Assembly: GCF_014656055.1 (NCBI RefSeq)
Contig: NZ_BNBR01000005.1
Coordinates: 434,001 to 498,000 of the forward strand
Length of the DNA: 64,000 bases
Source: Streptomyces griseosporeus
GTDB lineage: Bacteria; Actinomycetota; Actinomycetes; Streptomycetales; Streptomycetaceae
Direction of reading: 5' to 3'
A program made the position numbers and the translations under genes. Each line of letters opens with the position of its first letter. Within the stretch, counting starts at the first letter, position 1. The notes under the pieces were generated by a model. That model ran no database searches and was not told the origin of the DNA. It saw nothing but the letters and a program-made list of their open reading frames with translations. This document shows, in pieces, positions 1-8,425 of the stretch.

Positions 1-2177
1 CGCTCGTCGGCCGTTTTCCCCGCCGCGGCCACCGCCCGCACCGGCGCCTTCCCGGGCCACCAACTGGCCTCCCCCAGCAGCAGCATGGCCGACGGCAGGA
101 TCATGATGCGGACGACGAAGGCGTCCAGCAGCACGGCCGCGGCGAGGACGAAGCCGATCTGCTTCATCTCGATGATGTGCAGGAAGACGAAGCTGACGAA
201 GACGGTCGTCATCACCACCGCCGCGCTCGTCACCACGCTCGCCGACCGGCGGATCCCCTCCAGCACGGCCTGCCGCGTCGGCACGCCCGCGAGCACGGCC
301 TCCCGGATCCGGCTCACCACGAACACCTGGTAGTCCATCGACAGCCCGAAGAGGATCACGAACAGGAACAGCGGCACCCGCGACCCGATCGACCCCGTGG
401 AGTGGAAGTCCAGCAGCCCCTCCGCCCACGACCCCTGGAAGACCAGCACGAGCAGCCCGAGCGAGGCGGCCGCGGACAGCAGGTTCAGCCCCACCCCGAT
501 GACCCCCAGCACGACGGACCGGAACGCGAACGCCGTCATCAGGAACGTCACCAGCAGCAACGCCCCCAGCACCAGCGGCAGTCTGCTGTTCTGGTGGGCG
601 GGGTAGTCGGTGTACCGGGCGACGTCCCCGCTCACCCCGTACTCCGCCCCGGCGACCCGCCCCACGGTCGCGGGCAGATAGCGGTCCCGCAGGTGGTCGA
701 GGGAGTCGTGGGCCTGACCGGAGTTCCCGAGATACGGCACCTTCAGTTCGAGCGTGCTGATCCGCCGGTCCGCGGAGGTCCGCACCGCCGACGCCCCGGC
801 GAACAGCGGATCGGCGTCCGCCCGCCGGGCCAGCTCGCGCAGCGCCCCCGCGACCTCACCGGTCCGCGCGGCATCGGCCCGTACGACGACCTGGTGGGTG
901 ACCCGGTGCTCCGGGAACGCCGCGTTGAGCCGGTCGTACACGCGCATCGCGGGGATGGCGCGGGAGTGCGTGTCCCGGCTCATCTCGGTGATCTTCAGCC
1001 CGGCCAGCGGGGTGACGAGCGCGAGCAGCGCGAGCACGGACACGCACAGGGTCGCGAGCGGGTGCCGGCTGGCGGGCCGCAGCAGCGCGCCCCACACCCG
1101 GCCGCCGCCGTCGCCCCGCGCCCGCCGGACCGGCCTGCCGCGCTCGGCACGCCGCCGCGCCCTGCGCTCCTGCCGCTGCCCGAGCTTGACGAGCAGCGCG
1201 GGAAGCGCGGTGAGCGAGCTGGCCACCGCGACCAGGACGACCACGATCGTGCCCGTCGCCAGCGACGAGAAGATGACGTCGGAGGCGAGGTACAGCGTCG
1301 CGGTGGAGGCCACCACCGCGCACCCGGACACCACGACCGCCCGGCCCGAGGTCGCCGCGGCCAGCTCCACCAGCGCCCCGGAACTCAGCCGGCCGCCCGA
1401 GCGGGCCCGTTCCTCCCGCTCCCGCTTGAGATAGAAGAGGGTGTAGTCGACGCCGACCGCGAGCCCGATCATCAGGATCACGTTCGTACCGACCCCGGCG
1501 TCCGGCGACACGTGCGAGACGACCATCGACAGCCCGACGGCCGCCGCGATCGACGACAGCGCGAGCAGCAGCGGCACGCCCGCCATGGTCACCGACCCGA
1601 ACACGACGAGCAGGGTGACCAGCGTGATCGGCAGCGTGATCTTCTCGGACAGCGCCAGATCGTCCCCGCGCTGCTGCTCGACACCCTTGCTGATGGAGGG
1701 ACTTCCGGTCTCCTGCACCAGCAGCCCCGGATACGCCGCGCTCACGGCCTCGGTCTGCGCGAGCAGCGCGTCCACCTTGTCCTTGGCGTCGCGCTCCTCG
1801 CCCTTGAGCGTGACCTCGACCATCACGACCGAACGGTCCGCCGACAGCACGGGCCGCGCCACACCCGCCACCTCGGGCAGCCGCCGCATCCGCTCGCCCA
1901 GTTCCCGCGCGGCGGCGTCGGCCGCGCCCCGGTCCAGGGCACCCGACCGGGCCGAGATCAGCACCTGCTCGCTCGACAGCCGCTCCAGATGCCCCTCGGC
2001 CGCCATGGCCTCCGCCCGCCCGGCCTCCCCGACCCGGTAGTCGGCCGTCGTGGCGCTCCGCGTCCCGACGGCACTGCCGACCCCCACGCACAGCACCACG
2101 AACACCAGCCAGCCGACCATGGCCCACCAGGGGTGCCGGGCACTCCACCGGGCCGCGCGCACAGTCAATGAATTCAT
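1..2177 (-). CDS. MMPL/RND-family membrane transporter (C-terminus cut by window edge)
   Basis: About 725 codons are visible. The protein starts at an ATG (MNSLTVRAARWSARHPWW) and runs off the left edge, so its C-terminus is missing. After one N-terminal membrane helix comes a large extracytoplasmic loop. A block of helices follows (around LPITLVTLLVVFGSVTMAG and VILMIGLAVGVDYTLFYLKR), then a second loop and a second helix block containing FGLSMDYQVFVVSRIREA. The two GLxVDYxLF / GLSMDYQVF motifs are the diagnostic proton-relay segments of MMPL/RND proteins, which export lipids or drugs by proton motive force. The substrate cannot be told from the sequence. No regulator gene adjoins it within the window. 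Confidence 0.9.
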   Translation of the reverse strand, partial: MNSLTVRAARWSARHPWWAMVGWLVFVVLCVGVGSAVGTRSATTADYRVGEAGRAEAMAAEGHLERLSSEQVLISARSGALDRGAADAAARELGERMRRLPEVAGVARPVLSADRSVVMVEVTLKGEERDAKDKVDALLAQTEAVSAAYPGLLVQETGSPSISKGVEQQRGDDLALSEKITLPITLVTLLVVFGSVTMAGVPLLLALSSIAAAVGLSMVVSHVSPDAGVGTNVILMIGLAVGVDYTLFYLKREREERARSGGRLSSGALVELAAATSGRAVVVSGCAVVASTATLYLASDVIFSSLATGTIVVVLVAVASSLTALPALLVKLGQRQERRARRRAERGRPVRRARGDGGGRVWGALLRPASRHPLATLCVSVLALLALVTPLAGLKITEMSRDTHSRAIPAMRVYDRLNAAFPEHRVTHQVVVRADAARTGEVAGALRELARRADADPLFAGASAVRTSADRRISTLELKVPYLGNSGQAHDSLDHLRDRYLPATVGRVAGAEYGVSGDVARYTDYPAHQNSRLPLVLGALLLVTFLMTAFAFRSVVLGVIGVGLNLLSAAASLGLLVLVFQGSWAEGLLDFHSTGSIGSRVPLFLFVILFGLSMDYQVFVVSRIREAVLAGVPTRQAVLEGIRRSASVVTSAAVVMTTVFVSFVFLHIIEMKQIGFVLAAAVLLDAFVVRIMILPSAMLLLGEASWWPGKAPVRAVAAAGKTADE

Positions 2178-2275
2178 GCCCACGAGCCTCGCGGGCGGGG
2201 CACACCGGCAGACAGAGGTGACGGGTTGAACCTCGGGTCCACCGATCGGTGGACGCGCCGCATAAGCTCTGCCTC

Positions 2276-2650
2276 ATGTCGAACCCTGATGAGCTGCTCG
2301 TCGCCATCGCCGCCACGGTGGAGGCGGAGCGAAGCAATCAGATGTCCCTGACCGTGGTCGTCGGCGGTGCCGTCATCACCGGGCGGCTGGCTCCCGAGGC
2401 CGTGTGGCGGGAGCGGGTGGCGGAGGTGCTGAAGGACTCCGACCGGCTGGGCCCGTTCTCGGACGTCTTCGCCCGCGGTTCCCTGGCGAAGCGGCCCGCG
2501 CGCGGCGAGGCACCCACGCATCTGCACTTCCACCTCGCCCGGATCCTCCAGGGCAGCCTCGGGATCCCGGAGACGGGCGGGATGTACCGGGTCGCCATCA
2601 AGGACATCAGCGCGTGGACCGTGGGCGATCTCACCTATTTCGAACAGTGA
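2276..2650 (+). CDS. GvpU-like gas-vesicle accessory protein
   Basis: A 124-residue soluble protein starting at MSNPDELLVAIAATVEAE. An in-frame GTG at 2249 would add nine residues, but the ATG fits the compact family length. The central stretch SLTVVVGGAVITGRLAPEAVW, the THLHFHLARILQG segment and the ending YRVAIKDISAWTVGDLTYFEQ match my memory of Streptomyces proteins annotated GvpU. I see no other gvp gene within the window, so a gas-vesicle role here is doubtful, and the name rests on family resemblance only. No catalytic motif is visible. A strong hairpin follows the stop. Confidence 0.6.
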   Translation: MSNPDELLVAIAATVEAERSNQMSLTVVVGGAVITGRLAPEAVWRERVAEVLKDSDRLGPFSDVFARGSLAKRPARGEAPTHLHFHLARILQGSLGIPETGGMYRVAIKDISAWTVGDLTYFEQ

Positions 2651-2657
2651 GCCGGAC

Positions 2658-2696
2658 GTGCGCGGCCCCCGCCGCAGAACGACGGGGGCCGCGCAC
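2658..2696. terminator. Strong GC hairpin between convergent genes
   Basis: A 15-bp arm at 2658-2672 pairs with 2682-2696 around a 9-base loop. It has no T tract, as is usual in Streptomyces. It lies just after the GvpU-like gene and 46 bases before the 3' end of the convergent helicase gene, so it may stop both. Confidence 0.7.
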
Positions 2697-2741
2697 ATCA
2701 ACATCAGGCCGGGAACTTCGCCATAAGGCCTGCCATAAGGC

Positions 2742-4274
2742 CTAGGCGGCCGACTCGTTGCCCGGGCGCCGGCGTCGTCCCTGGGACTGCGACTGGCCGT
2801 TCTGGCCCGTGCGGGCCTGGCCGGTACGGGGCTGACCGGTGCGCGCCTGACCGCCGCGGCTGCCGCGGGAGCGGCGGCTGCGTGACGGGGCCGAGGTGCG
2901 GCGGGGGCTCTCGGCGACCGGCACGGTGATCACCACGGGGACGCCGGACGGCGCCTGCGCGCCGGTGATGCGGCTCAGCTCCGCCTCGCCCGAGCGGACC
3001 GGCGTGATCCGCGGGGTGATGCCGGCCGACGCCATCAGCCGGGCCATGCCGCGCCGCTGGGCGGGCGTCACCAGCGTGACCACGCTGCCCGACTCGCCGG
3101 CCCGGGCCGTACGGCCGCCCCGGTGCAGGTAGTCCTTGTGGTCGGCGGGCGGATCGACGTTGACGACCAGGTCGAGGCTGTCGACGTGGATGCCGCGCGC
3201 GGCGACGTTGGTGGCGACCAGGACGGTGACGTGCCCGTCCTTGAACTGCGCCAGCGTCCGGGTGCGCTGCGGCTGGGAGCGGCCCCCGTGCAGGGCGGCG
3301 GCGCGGACCCCGCTGTTCAGCAGGTGCTTGGTCAGCCGGTCCACGGCGTGCTTGGTGTCCAGGAACATGATGACCCGGCCGTCCCGCGCCGCGATCTCCG
3401 TGGTCGTGCGGTGCTTGTCCGCCTCGTCCACGTGCAGGATGTGGTGCTCCATGGTGACGACGGCACCGGCCGACGGGTCCACGGAGTGCACCACCGGGTC
3501 GCTCAGGTAGCGGCGGACCAGCAGGTCGACGTTGCGGTCCAGGGTGGCGGAGAACAGCAGCCGCTGACCGCCGGGCCGTACCTGGTCGAGCAGGGCGGTG
3601 ACCTGCGGCATGAAGCCCATGTCGGTCATCTGGTCGGCCTCGTCGAGGACGGTGACGCCGACGTCGTCGAGCCGGCAGTCGCCCCGGTCGATGAGGTCCT
3701 TCAGCCGGCCGGGCGTCGCCACGACGACCTCCGCGCCGGCGCGCAGCGCACCGGCCTGCCGGCCGATGGACATGCCGCCGACGACGGTGGCCAGCCGCAG
3801 CCGCACCGAGCGGGCGTAGGGCGTGAGCGCGTCGGTGACCTGCTGGGCCAGCTCCCGGGTGGGGACGAGGACCAGTGCGAGCGGCTGGCGCGGCTCGGCG
3901 CGCTTGCCCGCCGTGCGGGCGAGGACGGCGAGGCCGAAGGCGAGGGTCTTGCCGGAGCCGGTCCGGCCGCGGCCGAGCACGTCACGGCCGGCCAGGGAGT
4001 TCGGCAGGGTCGCCGCCTGGATGGGGAACGGTACGGTCACCCCTTCCTGGCCGAGCGTGGTCAGCAGCGGCGCCGGCAGGCCGAGGTCGCCGAACGCCTC
4101 GACGGCGGGCAGGGCCGGCGTGACCGTCTTCGGCAGCGCGAACTCACCGCCGACGGGCTGCCGGCCCGCGGGGACGGTGGAGCGGCGACGGGACGAACCG
4201 GCGGAGCCGGAGCCGGAGCGGTCGTAGGTGCGCGTCGCACGCGGGCGACCGCCGCTGGTGCGGGTGCGGTTCAT
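2742..4274 (-). CDS. DEAD-box ATP-dependent RNA helicase
   Basis: A 510-residue helicase. The Q motif is at FPIQ (about 83-86), motif I at GRGRTGSGKT (101-110) and motif Ia at PTREL (138-142). Motif II is DEAD (211-214) and motif III SAT (242-244). The C-terminal RecA lobe has ARGIHVDSLDLVVNVDPP and HRGGRTARAG. The last 80 residues are basic and low complexity, with repeated ARTGQ/PRTGQ, a typical RNA-binding tail. The ATG at 4274 is chosen because AAGGAAGG lies just upstream; an in-frame ATG at 4298 is less likely. The neighbouring cold-shock gene, read in the same direction upstream, suggests a shared role in unwinding or chaperoning RNA in the cold, which is an inference. Confidence 0.95.
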   Translation of the reverse strand: MNRTRTSGGRPRATRTYDRSGSGSAGSSRRRSTVPAGRQPVGGEFALPKTVTPALPAVEAFGDLGLPAPLLTTLGQEGVTVPFPIQAATLPNSLAGRDVLGRGRTGSGKTLAFGLAVLARTAGKRAEPRQPLALVLVPTRELAQQVTDALTPYARSVRLRLATVVGGMSIGRQAGALRAGAEVVVATPGRLKDLIDRGDCRLDDVGVTVLDEADQMTDMGFMPQVTALLDQVRPGGQRLLFSATLDRNVDLLVRRYLSDPVVHSVDPSAGAVVTMEHHILHVDEADKHRTTTEIAARDGRVIMFLDTKHAVDRLTKHLLNSGVRAAALHGGRSQPQRTRTLAQFKDGHVTVLVATNVAARGIHVDSLDLVVNVDPPADHKDYLHRGGRTARAGESGSVVTLVTPAQRRGMARLMASAGITPRITPVRSGEAELSRITGAQAPSGVPVVITVPVAESPRRTSAPSRSRRSRGSRGGQARTGQPRTGQARTGQNGQSQSQGRRRRPGNESAA

Positions 4275-4438
4275 GGGGAACCTTCCTTGATGCGGCACGT
4301 ATCAAGGAATTTCCGCGGCAGAATGAGCAGCGCAGGGAATCGCGAGAACGAGCCGGAGAATGTGGCGGGGCGGAATCGCCCCGGGAAAAGCGAATTACCG
4401 GAGGTGCCGGTAATGGGTGATGCGGGGACAAAGCGAAC

Positions 4439-4467
4439 TGGGGCCCGCACCCAAGGTGCGGGCCCCA
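4439..4467 (-). terminator. Terminator hairpin after cold-shock gene
   Basis: A perfect 12-bp stem (4439-4450 with 4456-4467) and a 5-base loop lie 30 bases beyond the stop of the minus-strand cold-shock gene. It would separate that gene from the helicase transcript. Confidence 0.75.
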
Positions 4468-4496
4468 GCTGCCAAGTGCGCGTCGGCGCAGGTGCG

Positions 4497-4700
4497 TCAG
4501 GCGGGAACGATGTTCTCGGCCGTCGGGCCCTTCTGGCCCTGAGCGACGTCGAACGTCACCTTCTGGCCTTCCAGCAGCTCGCGGAAGCCCTGGGTGGCGA
4601 TGTTCGAGTAGTGGGCGAAGACGTCGGGGCCGCCGCCGTCCTGCTCGATGAAGCCGAAGCCCTTTTCCGAGTTGAACCACTTCACAGTGCCAGTAGCCAT
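4497..4700 (-). CDS. Cold-shock protein, CspA family
   Basis: A 67-residue single cold-shock domain (MATGTVKWFNSEKGFGFIEQ). RNP1 is KGFGFI and the RNP2-like segment reads VFAHYSNI, a small departure from the usual VFVHFS. It ends TAENIVPA, as actinobacterial Csps do. It binds single-stranded RNA or DNA and acts as an RNA chaperone in the cytoplasm. GGAGAA lies just upstream of the ATG. It has its own hairpin terminator and a long leader region, so it is probably monocistronic. Confidence 0.97.
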   Translation of the reverse strand: MATGTVKWFNSEKGFGFIEQDGGGPDVFAHYSNIATQGFRELLEGQKVTFDVAQGQKGPTAENIVPA

Positions 4701-4727
4701 TGTTTTCTCCTTCGGGGGACGGTGTCA

Positions 4728-4750
4728 GGAATGCACACCGTGCGCATTCC
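4728..4750 (-). promoter_or_regulatory. Inverted repeat in leader of cold-shock gene
   Basis: A 7-bp perfect inverted repeat (GGAATGC / GCATTCC) with a 9-base loop lies 28 bases before the cold-shock ATG. Because csp leaders can be structured, it may be an RNA hairpin that affects translation, or an operator. No further evidence is visible. Confidence 0.3.
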
Positions 4751-5259
4751 GTGTCGCCGTTATGATCAGCCGTCGGAAAAACCGTCTGGCAACCACACCT
4801 GCAACTGACGTCGACACTAGCACGTCGGTGTCGGCCACGCGCGGAAAATACCCCCGCGCAGCCTGCGGTTTCGGGAATATGTCTGTCTCGTCGCACCGAT
4901 TTCTAATGCGGCGACCACAGATATCGGTTTCCGCGAGGTGCGGTCCGGCCGTCGGGCGTGAGCGCCCGCAACGCTATGACCTCGCGCGACGGCCCCGGCC
5001 CGGCCGCTCCCCTCGTCCCGCCGGCGCATCGCCGACGAACGGCCCCGGGTCGGAAGGGAGAGGAAGGTCACAGTCACTCGTGTCGTCCTCCGCGAAGGCG
5101 GGCGCCCGGAAGGGGTCCGTCGCGGGAGGCGGCGAGGGTGCGGCGGTGCGGAGGGGTTGTTCGTCCGGTGCGGAGAACAGCGGCGTCGGGATCAGAGGAG
5201 CTCTCTCTCGTCGCAGGCCCCCGGTCAGGGGGCCTGGTGTGTGACCAGGAGCGGTGCTG
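4751..5259. other. Intergenic region upstream of cold-shock gene, no gene seen
   Basis: About 500 bases separate the csp leader from the 3' end of the next minus-strand gene. Short open frames exist on both strands, but their composition is arginine- and alanine-rich as expected from frame shadows, and none has a convincing ribosome site. It probably holds the csp promoter; I could not identify it confidently. Confidence 0.5.
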
Positions 5260-5481
5260 CTACAGCTTGGTCATCTTGGCGTACGGGCTCAGGACCCGCA
5301 CCTGCGCCGAGCCGAAGTCCACGAGTGCCGCGATGCCGTCCTCGATGCCGATCACCCGGCCCAGGCCGTACACGTCGTGGGTGACCTGGTCGCCCATGGC
5401 GAAGTGCTTGGGAGCGGGTGCGACCGGCGCCTTGAAGGGGCTGGTGGCCAAGTGGCGCTTCGGTGCAGCGTGTTTTGTCAT
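5260..5481 (-). CDS. Small conserved protein with CarD/TRCF-like beta-barrel sequence
   Basis: A 73-residue protein. After a basic N-terminus, GDQVTHDVYGLGRVIGIEDG and LVDFGSAQVRVLSP resemble the small SH3-like barrel of CarD/TRCF and the C-terminal segment of UvrD helicases. The start lies 3 bases after the stop of the upstream STAS gene, so the two are probably translationally coupled. That makes it the last gene of the rsbW-sigma-STAS operon. Function is unknown; a role in contacting RNA polymerase would be a guess from the fold resemblance. Confidence 0.75.
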   Translation of the reverse strand: MTKHAAPKRHLATSPFKAPVAPAPKHFAMGDQVTHDVYGLGRVIGIEDGIAALVDFGSAQVRVLSPYAKMTKL

Positions 5482-5484
5482 GGC

Positions 5485-6069
5485 TCAGTATGCGCCCTCG
5501 CGGCCCCCTGGCGGGAGCCCCGTCTCACGAGGGCCTGCCCGCAGCTCCCGCTCCAGCGCCAGCAGACGCCGTACCGCGGGGGGTGCCTGGCGGACCTCGG
5601 CGGTGCGGCCCTCGCCCTGCCACAGGGCAAGTGCCCCCAGCAGCGCGGAGTCGCAGAACGACACGTCGGCGCAGTCCAGGACGAGGCGGGTACGGCCGTC
5701 CGCGGCGGCGGCCGTGAGGATCGCGCGCAGCGGGGCGGCGCTGAAGTGGTCGATGTCACCGCGCAGCCGGACATGGAGGGTGTCCCCGCCGGGCGGCGTA
5801 CGGGAATCCCCGCCGGGCGTCTTGCGCGAGCCCTCACCGGGCGTCTTGCGCGAGCCCTCACCGGGCGTCTTGCGCGAGCCCTCGCCGGGCGTCGGGTACG
5901 GGCCCTCGCCGGGCGTCGGGTACGGGCCCTCGCCGGGCGTCGCGGGGGAGTGGCCGCTTATGCCGCAGGGCGCGGGCGGGGCGGACAGTATCGGGCTGGA
6001 GCCGGAGGTATGCACGCCAGGGGCAACGGCCGCACCGCCCGCCGGCCACGGGTGGGGCCGGTGGATCAC
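5485..6069 (-). CDS. STAS-domain anti-sigma-factor antagonist (RsbV-like) with repeat linker
   Basis: A 194-residue protein from a GTG start. The C-terminal ~100 residues form a STAS domain (TLHVRLRGDIDHFSAAPLRA). Its VSFCDSALLGAL segment keeps the serine that RsbW-type kinases phosphorylate in RsbV. The first half is low complexity, with an 8-residue unit TPGEGSRK or TPGEGPYP repeated five times, so the true start is uncertain. The gene lies downstream of the sigma-factor gene on the same strand, fitting the role of an antagonist that frees the sigma factor from its anti-sigma kinase. Confidence 0.85.
   Translation of the reverse strand: MIHRPHPWPAGGAAVAPGVHTSGSSPILSAPPAPCGISGHSPATPGEGPYPTPGEGPYPTPGEGSRKTPGEGSRKTPGEGSRKTPGGDSRTPPGGDTLHVRLRGDIDHFSAAPLRAILTAAAADGRTRLVLDCADVSFCDSALLGALALWQGEGRTAEVRQAPPAVRRLLALERELRAGPRETGLPPGGREGAY
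5813..5940. repeat. 24-bp tandem repeat, five copies, in frame in STAS gene
   Basis: Units start at 5813, 5837, 5861, 5885 and 5909, with a partial sixth at 5933. The first three are nearly identical and the next two share a second variant. Because the unit is a multiple of three, copy-number change keeps the reading frame. Confidence 0.9.
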
Positions 6070-6148
6070 TCCTCGGGCGTCCGAGGATCCCCGATGCGAG
6101 GGAATCCCGCCGCCCGGCCGCTACCCGCGTTCCTGTCCGCCGCGGGCG

Positions 6149-6994
6149 TCACCCCGTCGTGAGCATGCCCTCGCGCAGCCGGGCCACGATCCGCGACAGC
6201 AGCCGTGAGACGTGCATCTGGGACATGCCGAGCCGCCGGCCGATCTCCGCCTGGGTGAGTTCCTCCACGAACCGCAGGTGCAGGATCAGCCGGTCGCGCT
6301 CGGCGAGGCCGGCGATGAGCGGGGCCAGCGCGTGGAAGTTCTCCACGAGTTCCATGCCCGGGTCCTCGGCGCCGATGAACTCCGTCAGCGCCGCGTCGTT
6401 CTCGTCGGCGTCCGTGCGGACGGCCGCGTCCAGCGAGGTGGACGTGAAGCCGTTCGCGGCGACCTGCGCCTCGACGACCTCCTCCTCGCTGAGGTTCATC
6501 AGCGCCGCCAGCTCCGAGACCTTCGGGGACCGGCCGAGCCGGGTGCTCAGCTCCTCGGTGGCCTTGGTGAGTTCGGTACGGGCCTCCTGCAGCCGCCGCG
6601 GCACGTGCACCGCCCAGGAGGTGTCACGGAAGAACCGCTTGATCTCCCCGACGATGTACGGCACCGCGAAGCTGGTGAACTGCACCTCGCGGGAGACCTC
6701 GAAACGGTCGATCGCCTTGATCAGCCCGATGACGCCGACCTGGACGATGTCCTCCATCGTCTGGTTGCCGCCGCTGCGGAACCGGCTCGCCGCGTACCGC
6801 ACGAGCGACATGTTGATCTCGATGAGCGTGTTGCGGGCGTACTGGTACTCGGGCGTGCCCTCCTCCAGTACGGCGAGACGTTCGAGGAAGACCTTGGTCA
6901 GCGTGCGTGCGTCCTGCGGGCCGACCTTCTGCGGCTCCGCGATCTGGGGCAGTTCCGCCTCGGTCCGCGTCACCGTGTCGACCTTCGCCGCCAT
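6149..6994 (-). CDS. SigB/SigF-family RNA polymerase sigma factor
   Basis: A 281-residue group 3 sigma factor. Region 2 (LIEINMSLVRYAASRFRSGG, then FTSFAVPYIVGEIKRFFRDT), the linker VHVPRRLQE and region 3 are complete. Region 4 holds the helix-turn-helix LTQAEIGRRLGMSQMHVSRL. The ATG at 6994 is chosen for its GGGAGGG ribosome site; an upstream in-frame start has none. The gene lies 81 bases downstream of an RsbW-like kinase and 79 upstream of a STAS antagonist, the classic partner-switching order. Streptomyces paralogues act in osmotic and oxidative stress and differentiation; which one this is cannot be told here. Confidence 0.93.
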   Translation of the reverse strand: MAAKVDTVTRTEAELPQIAEPQKVGPQDARTLTKVFLERLAVLEEGTPEYQYARNTLIEINMSLVRYAASRFRSGGNQTMEDIVQVGVIGLIKAIDRFEVSREVQFTSFAVPYIVGEIKRFFRDTSWAVHVPRRLQEARTELTKATEELSTRLGRSPKVSELAALMNLSEEEVVEAQVAANGFTSTSLDAAVRTDADENDAALTEFIGAEDPGMELVENFHALAPLIAGLAERDRLILHLRFVEELTQAEIGRRLGMSQMHVSRLLSRIVARLREGMLTTG

Positions 6995-7075
6995 CACACA
7001 GCCCTCCCTGTCGTCCCGGCCCGCCCCGTGCTCCGGCGAGCCGCCTTGAAGGGCCGATGCCCCGCATCTCACCGC

Positions 7076-7525
7076 TCATGCCCCCGCGGTGAAGGAAATG
7101 TGAGCAGCGCCACTCGGCGGGGGCAGTGCGAGCGAGGCCTCCACCGCCTTGCCGTGCGGTCCCTTCCGCACCCGTACCCGGGACGCGAGCCGGAGGACCA
7201 TCGGCCATCCGAAGCCTCCCGGCTGGCTGACCGGTGTACGGCGCCGGTGCGGCGGCCGGGGGCTCGCGTCCGCCACGGTCACGGTGATCGCCTCCGGGTC
7301 GGTGCGCAGGCCGAAGCCGGTGACGCCGCCGGCGTGCCGGATCGCGTTGGTGACCAGTTCGGAGACCACGAGCAACGCGGCGTCCGTCACCTCCGGCTCG
7401 CCGGGGGCGACCTCCGCGAGGAACGCGCGGGTCAGGTCGCGGGCCCGGCCCGCCGACTCCGGGACGGCGGGCCGGCGCCGCGGGAAACGCCCCCGGCGCT
7501 GAGCCTCGTCGAGGGAAGGACGCAC
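7076..7525 (-). CDS. RsbW-like anti-sigma factor / serine kinase
   Basis: A 149-residue HATPase_c domain protein of the RsbW/SpoIIAB group. The N box is ELVTNAIRHAGG and the G-box region is GGFGWPMVLRL. RsbW proteins hold a sigma factor inactive and phosphorylate their STAS antagonist. The GTG at 7525 has GGAGG seven bases upstream. Its position directly upstream of the sigma gene on the same strand makes that sigma the expected partner. The C-terminal tail is short and Pro/Ala-rich. Confidence 0.88.
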   Translation of the reverse strand: MRPSLDEAQRRGRFPRRRPAVPESAGRARDLTRAFLAEVAPGEPEVTDAALLVVSELVTNAIRHAGGVTGFGLRTDPEAITVTVADASPRPPHRRRTPVSQPGGFGWPMVLRLASRVRVRKGPHGKAVEASLALPPPSGAAHISFTAGA

Positions 7526-7724
7526 ACGCCCACCTCCATCGCTAGCCGTTCGTGCCTTTTGCTCCGTTTACCCGAGCCGGTGATGATCAGACGCATCCGG
7601 CGCGTACTCCGAGAGGTTCGCCACAACGGCACAGGTCCCGCCGGCTCGGGGAACACGGGTGGGAGACGGTTGCCGTTTGCCGAGCGTCCGCGCGGCAAAA
7701 AGGGATGTCGGCCGTACACGTGCG

Positions 7725-7763
7725 GTCGTACACCGCGGTCGTACACCGCGGTCATGCACCGCG
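7725..7763. repeat. 13-bp direct repeat, three copies, between rsbW-like and marR genes
   Basis: GTCGTACACCGCG at 7725 and 7738 is exact; a third copy at 7751 has two changes, and a diverged copy precedes the array near 7711. It lies between the start of the RsbW-like gene and the 3' end of the MarR gene, so it could be an operator array for the minus-strand sigma operon. A plain minisatellite is the alternative. Confidence 0.7.
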
Positions 7764-7808
7764 GTCGTCCCGTGCCGGGATGCGCACGAGGAAGGAGCTG
7801 GGAATGTG

Positions 7809-8297
7809 TCAGGCCGTCCGGTCGCCGGTCTCCGCCGCGCCCGCGTCCTGTATGCGCAGCGCCGCCGCGTCGCAGAACGCCTCCAGGCCCTCCAGCAGTG
7901 CCGTCCGCTGCGCGGCGGGCATCAGGGCCAGCACCGCCTGGAGCTCCCGCTCCCTGCGGATACGGAGGTCGGCCAGGAAGGCGCGCCCCCGGCTGCTGAG
8001 GTGCAGCCGGACCTCGCGCCGGTCGGCGGGGCTGACGGCGCGCTCGACGAATCCGGCGGCCTGGAGCCGGTCGCACAGGCGGCTGGTCGACGGCGGCGTG
8101 GAGGCGAGCGAGTCGGCGAGCGTGCCCAGGTTGATGCCGTCGTGGTGTTCCAGGATGAGCAGCAGGCGCAGCTGGGACGCCGAGGCGGGCGCGGTCGAGG
8201 CCCGGCCCCAGAGCACCTCCAGCAGCTCCGCGGCCGTGGAGGTCACACGGGCGACCTCGGCGGGCTGTGGGCGCGGGCGGAAGGCAGTCACGGTCAC
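7809..8297 (-). CDS. MarR-family transcriptional regulator
   Basis: A 162-residue protein from a GTG start. The winged-helix core runs from about residue 42 to 115: LRLLLILEHHDGINLGTLAD, then STSRLCDRLQAAGFVERAVS and the wing RREVRLHLSSRGRAFL. MarR proteins are dimeric repressors that respond to small ligands or redox change. It is divergent from the GAF/phosphatase gene at 8426, so the 128-base gap probably holds its operator. A paralogue at 15091-15636 faces the other end of the same array. Confidence 0.92.
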   Translation of the reverse strand: MTVTAFRPRPQPAEVARVTSTAAELLEVLWGRASTAPASASQLRLLLILEHHDGINLGTLADSLASTPPSTSRLCDRLQAAGFVERAVSPADRREVRLHLSSRGRAFLADLRIRRERELQAVLALMPAAQRTALLEGLEAFCDAAALRIQDAGAAETGDRTA

Positions 8298-8425
8298 ACT
8301 CTCGCAGGAACCGGGGCGGCCGTCAGCGTACTAGGCGGACGGCCTCGGCGACCGGCGGCGGACGGCCCGCTTCCCACCGGGCCGGGCCACGGGAGTCCGG
8401 CGTAAGGATTGGTGTTTTTCTCATC

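Noticed and set aside
177..2171. 664-codon open frame opposite the MMPL transporter
   Set aside because: Its product is Arg/Gln/His-rich with no motif, while the opposite strand encodes a clear MMPL protein; typical high-GC shadow.
4817..5077. 86-codon frame upstream of the cold-shock gene
   Set aside because: No ribosome site, no motif, irregular codon composition.
7550..7620. SigB-type promoter (GTCT-N15-GGGTAA) before the RsbW-like gene
   Set aside because: The -35 part departs from the GTTT consensus and spacing is only acceptable; too weak to list.
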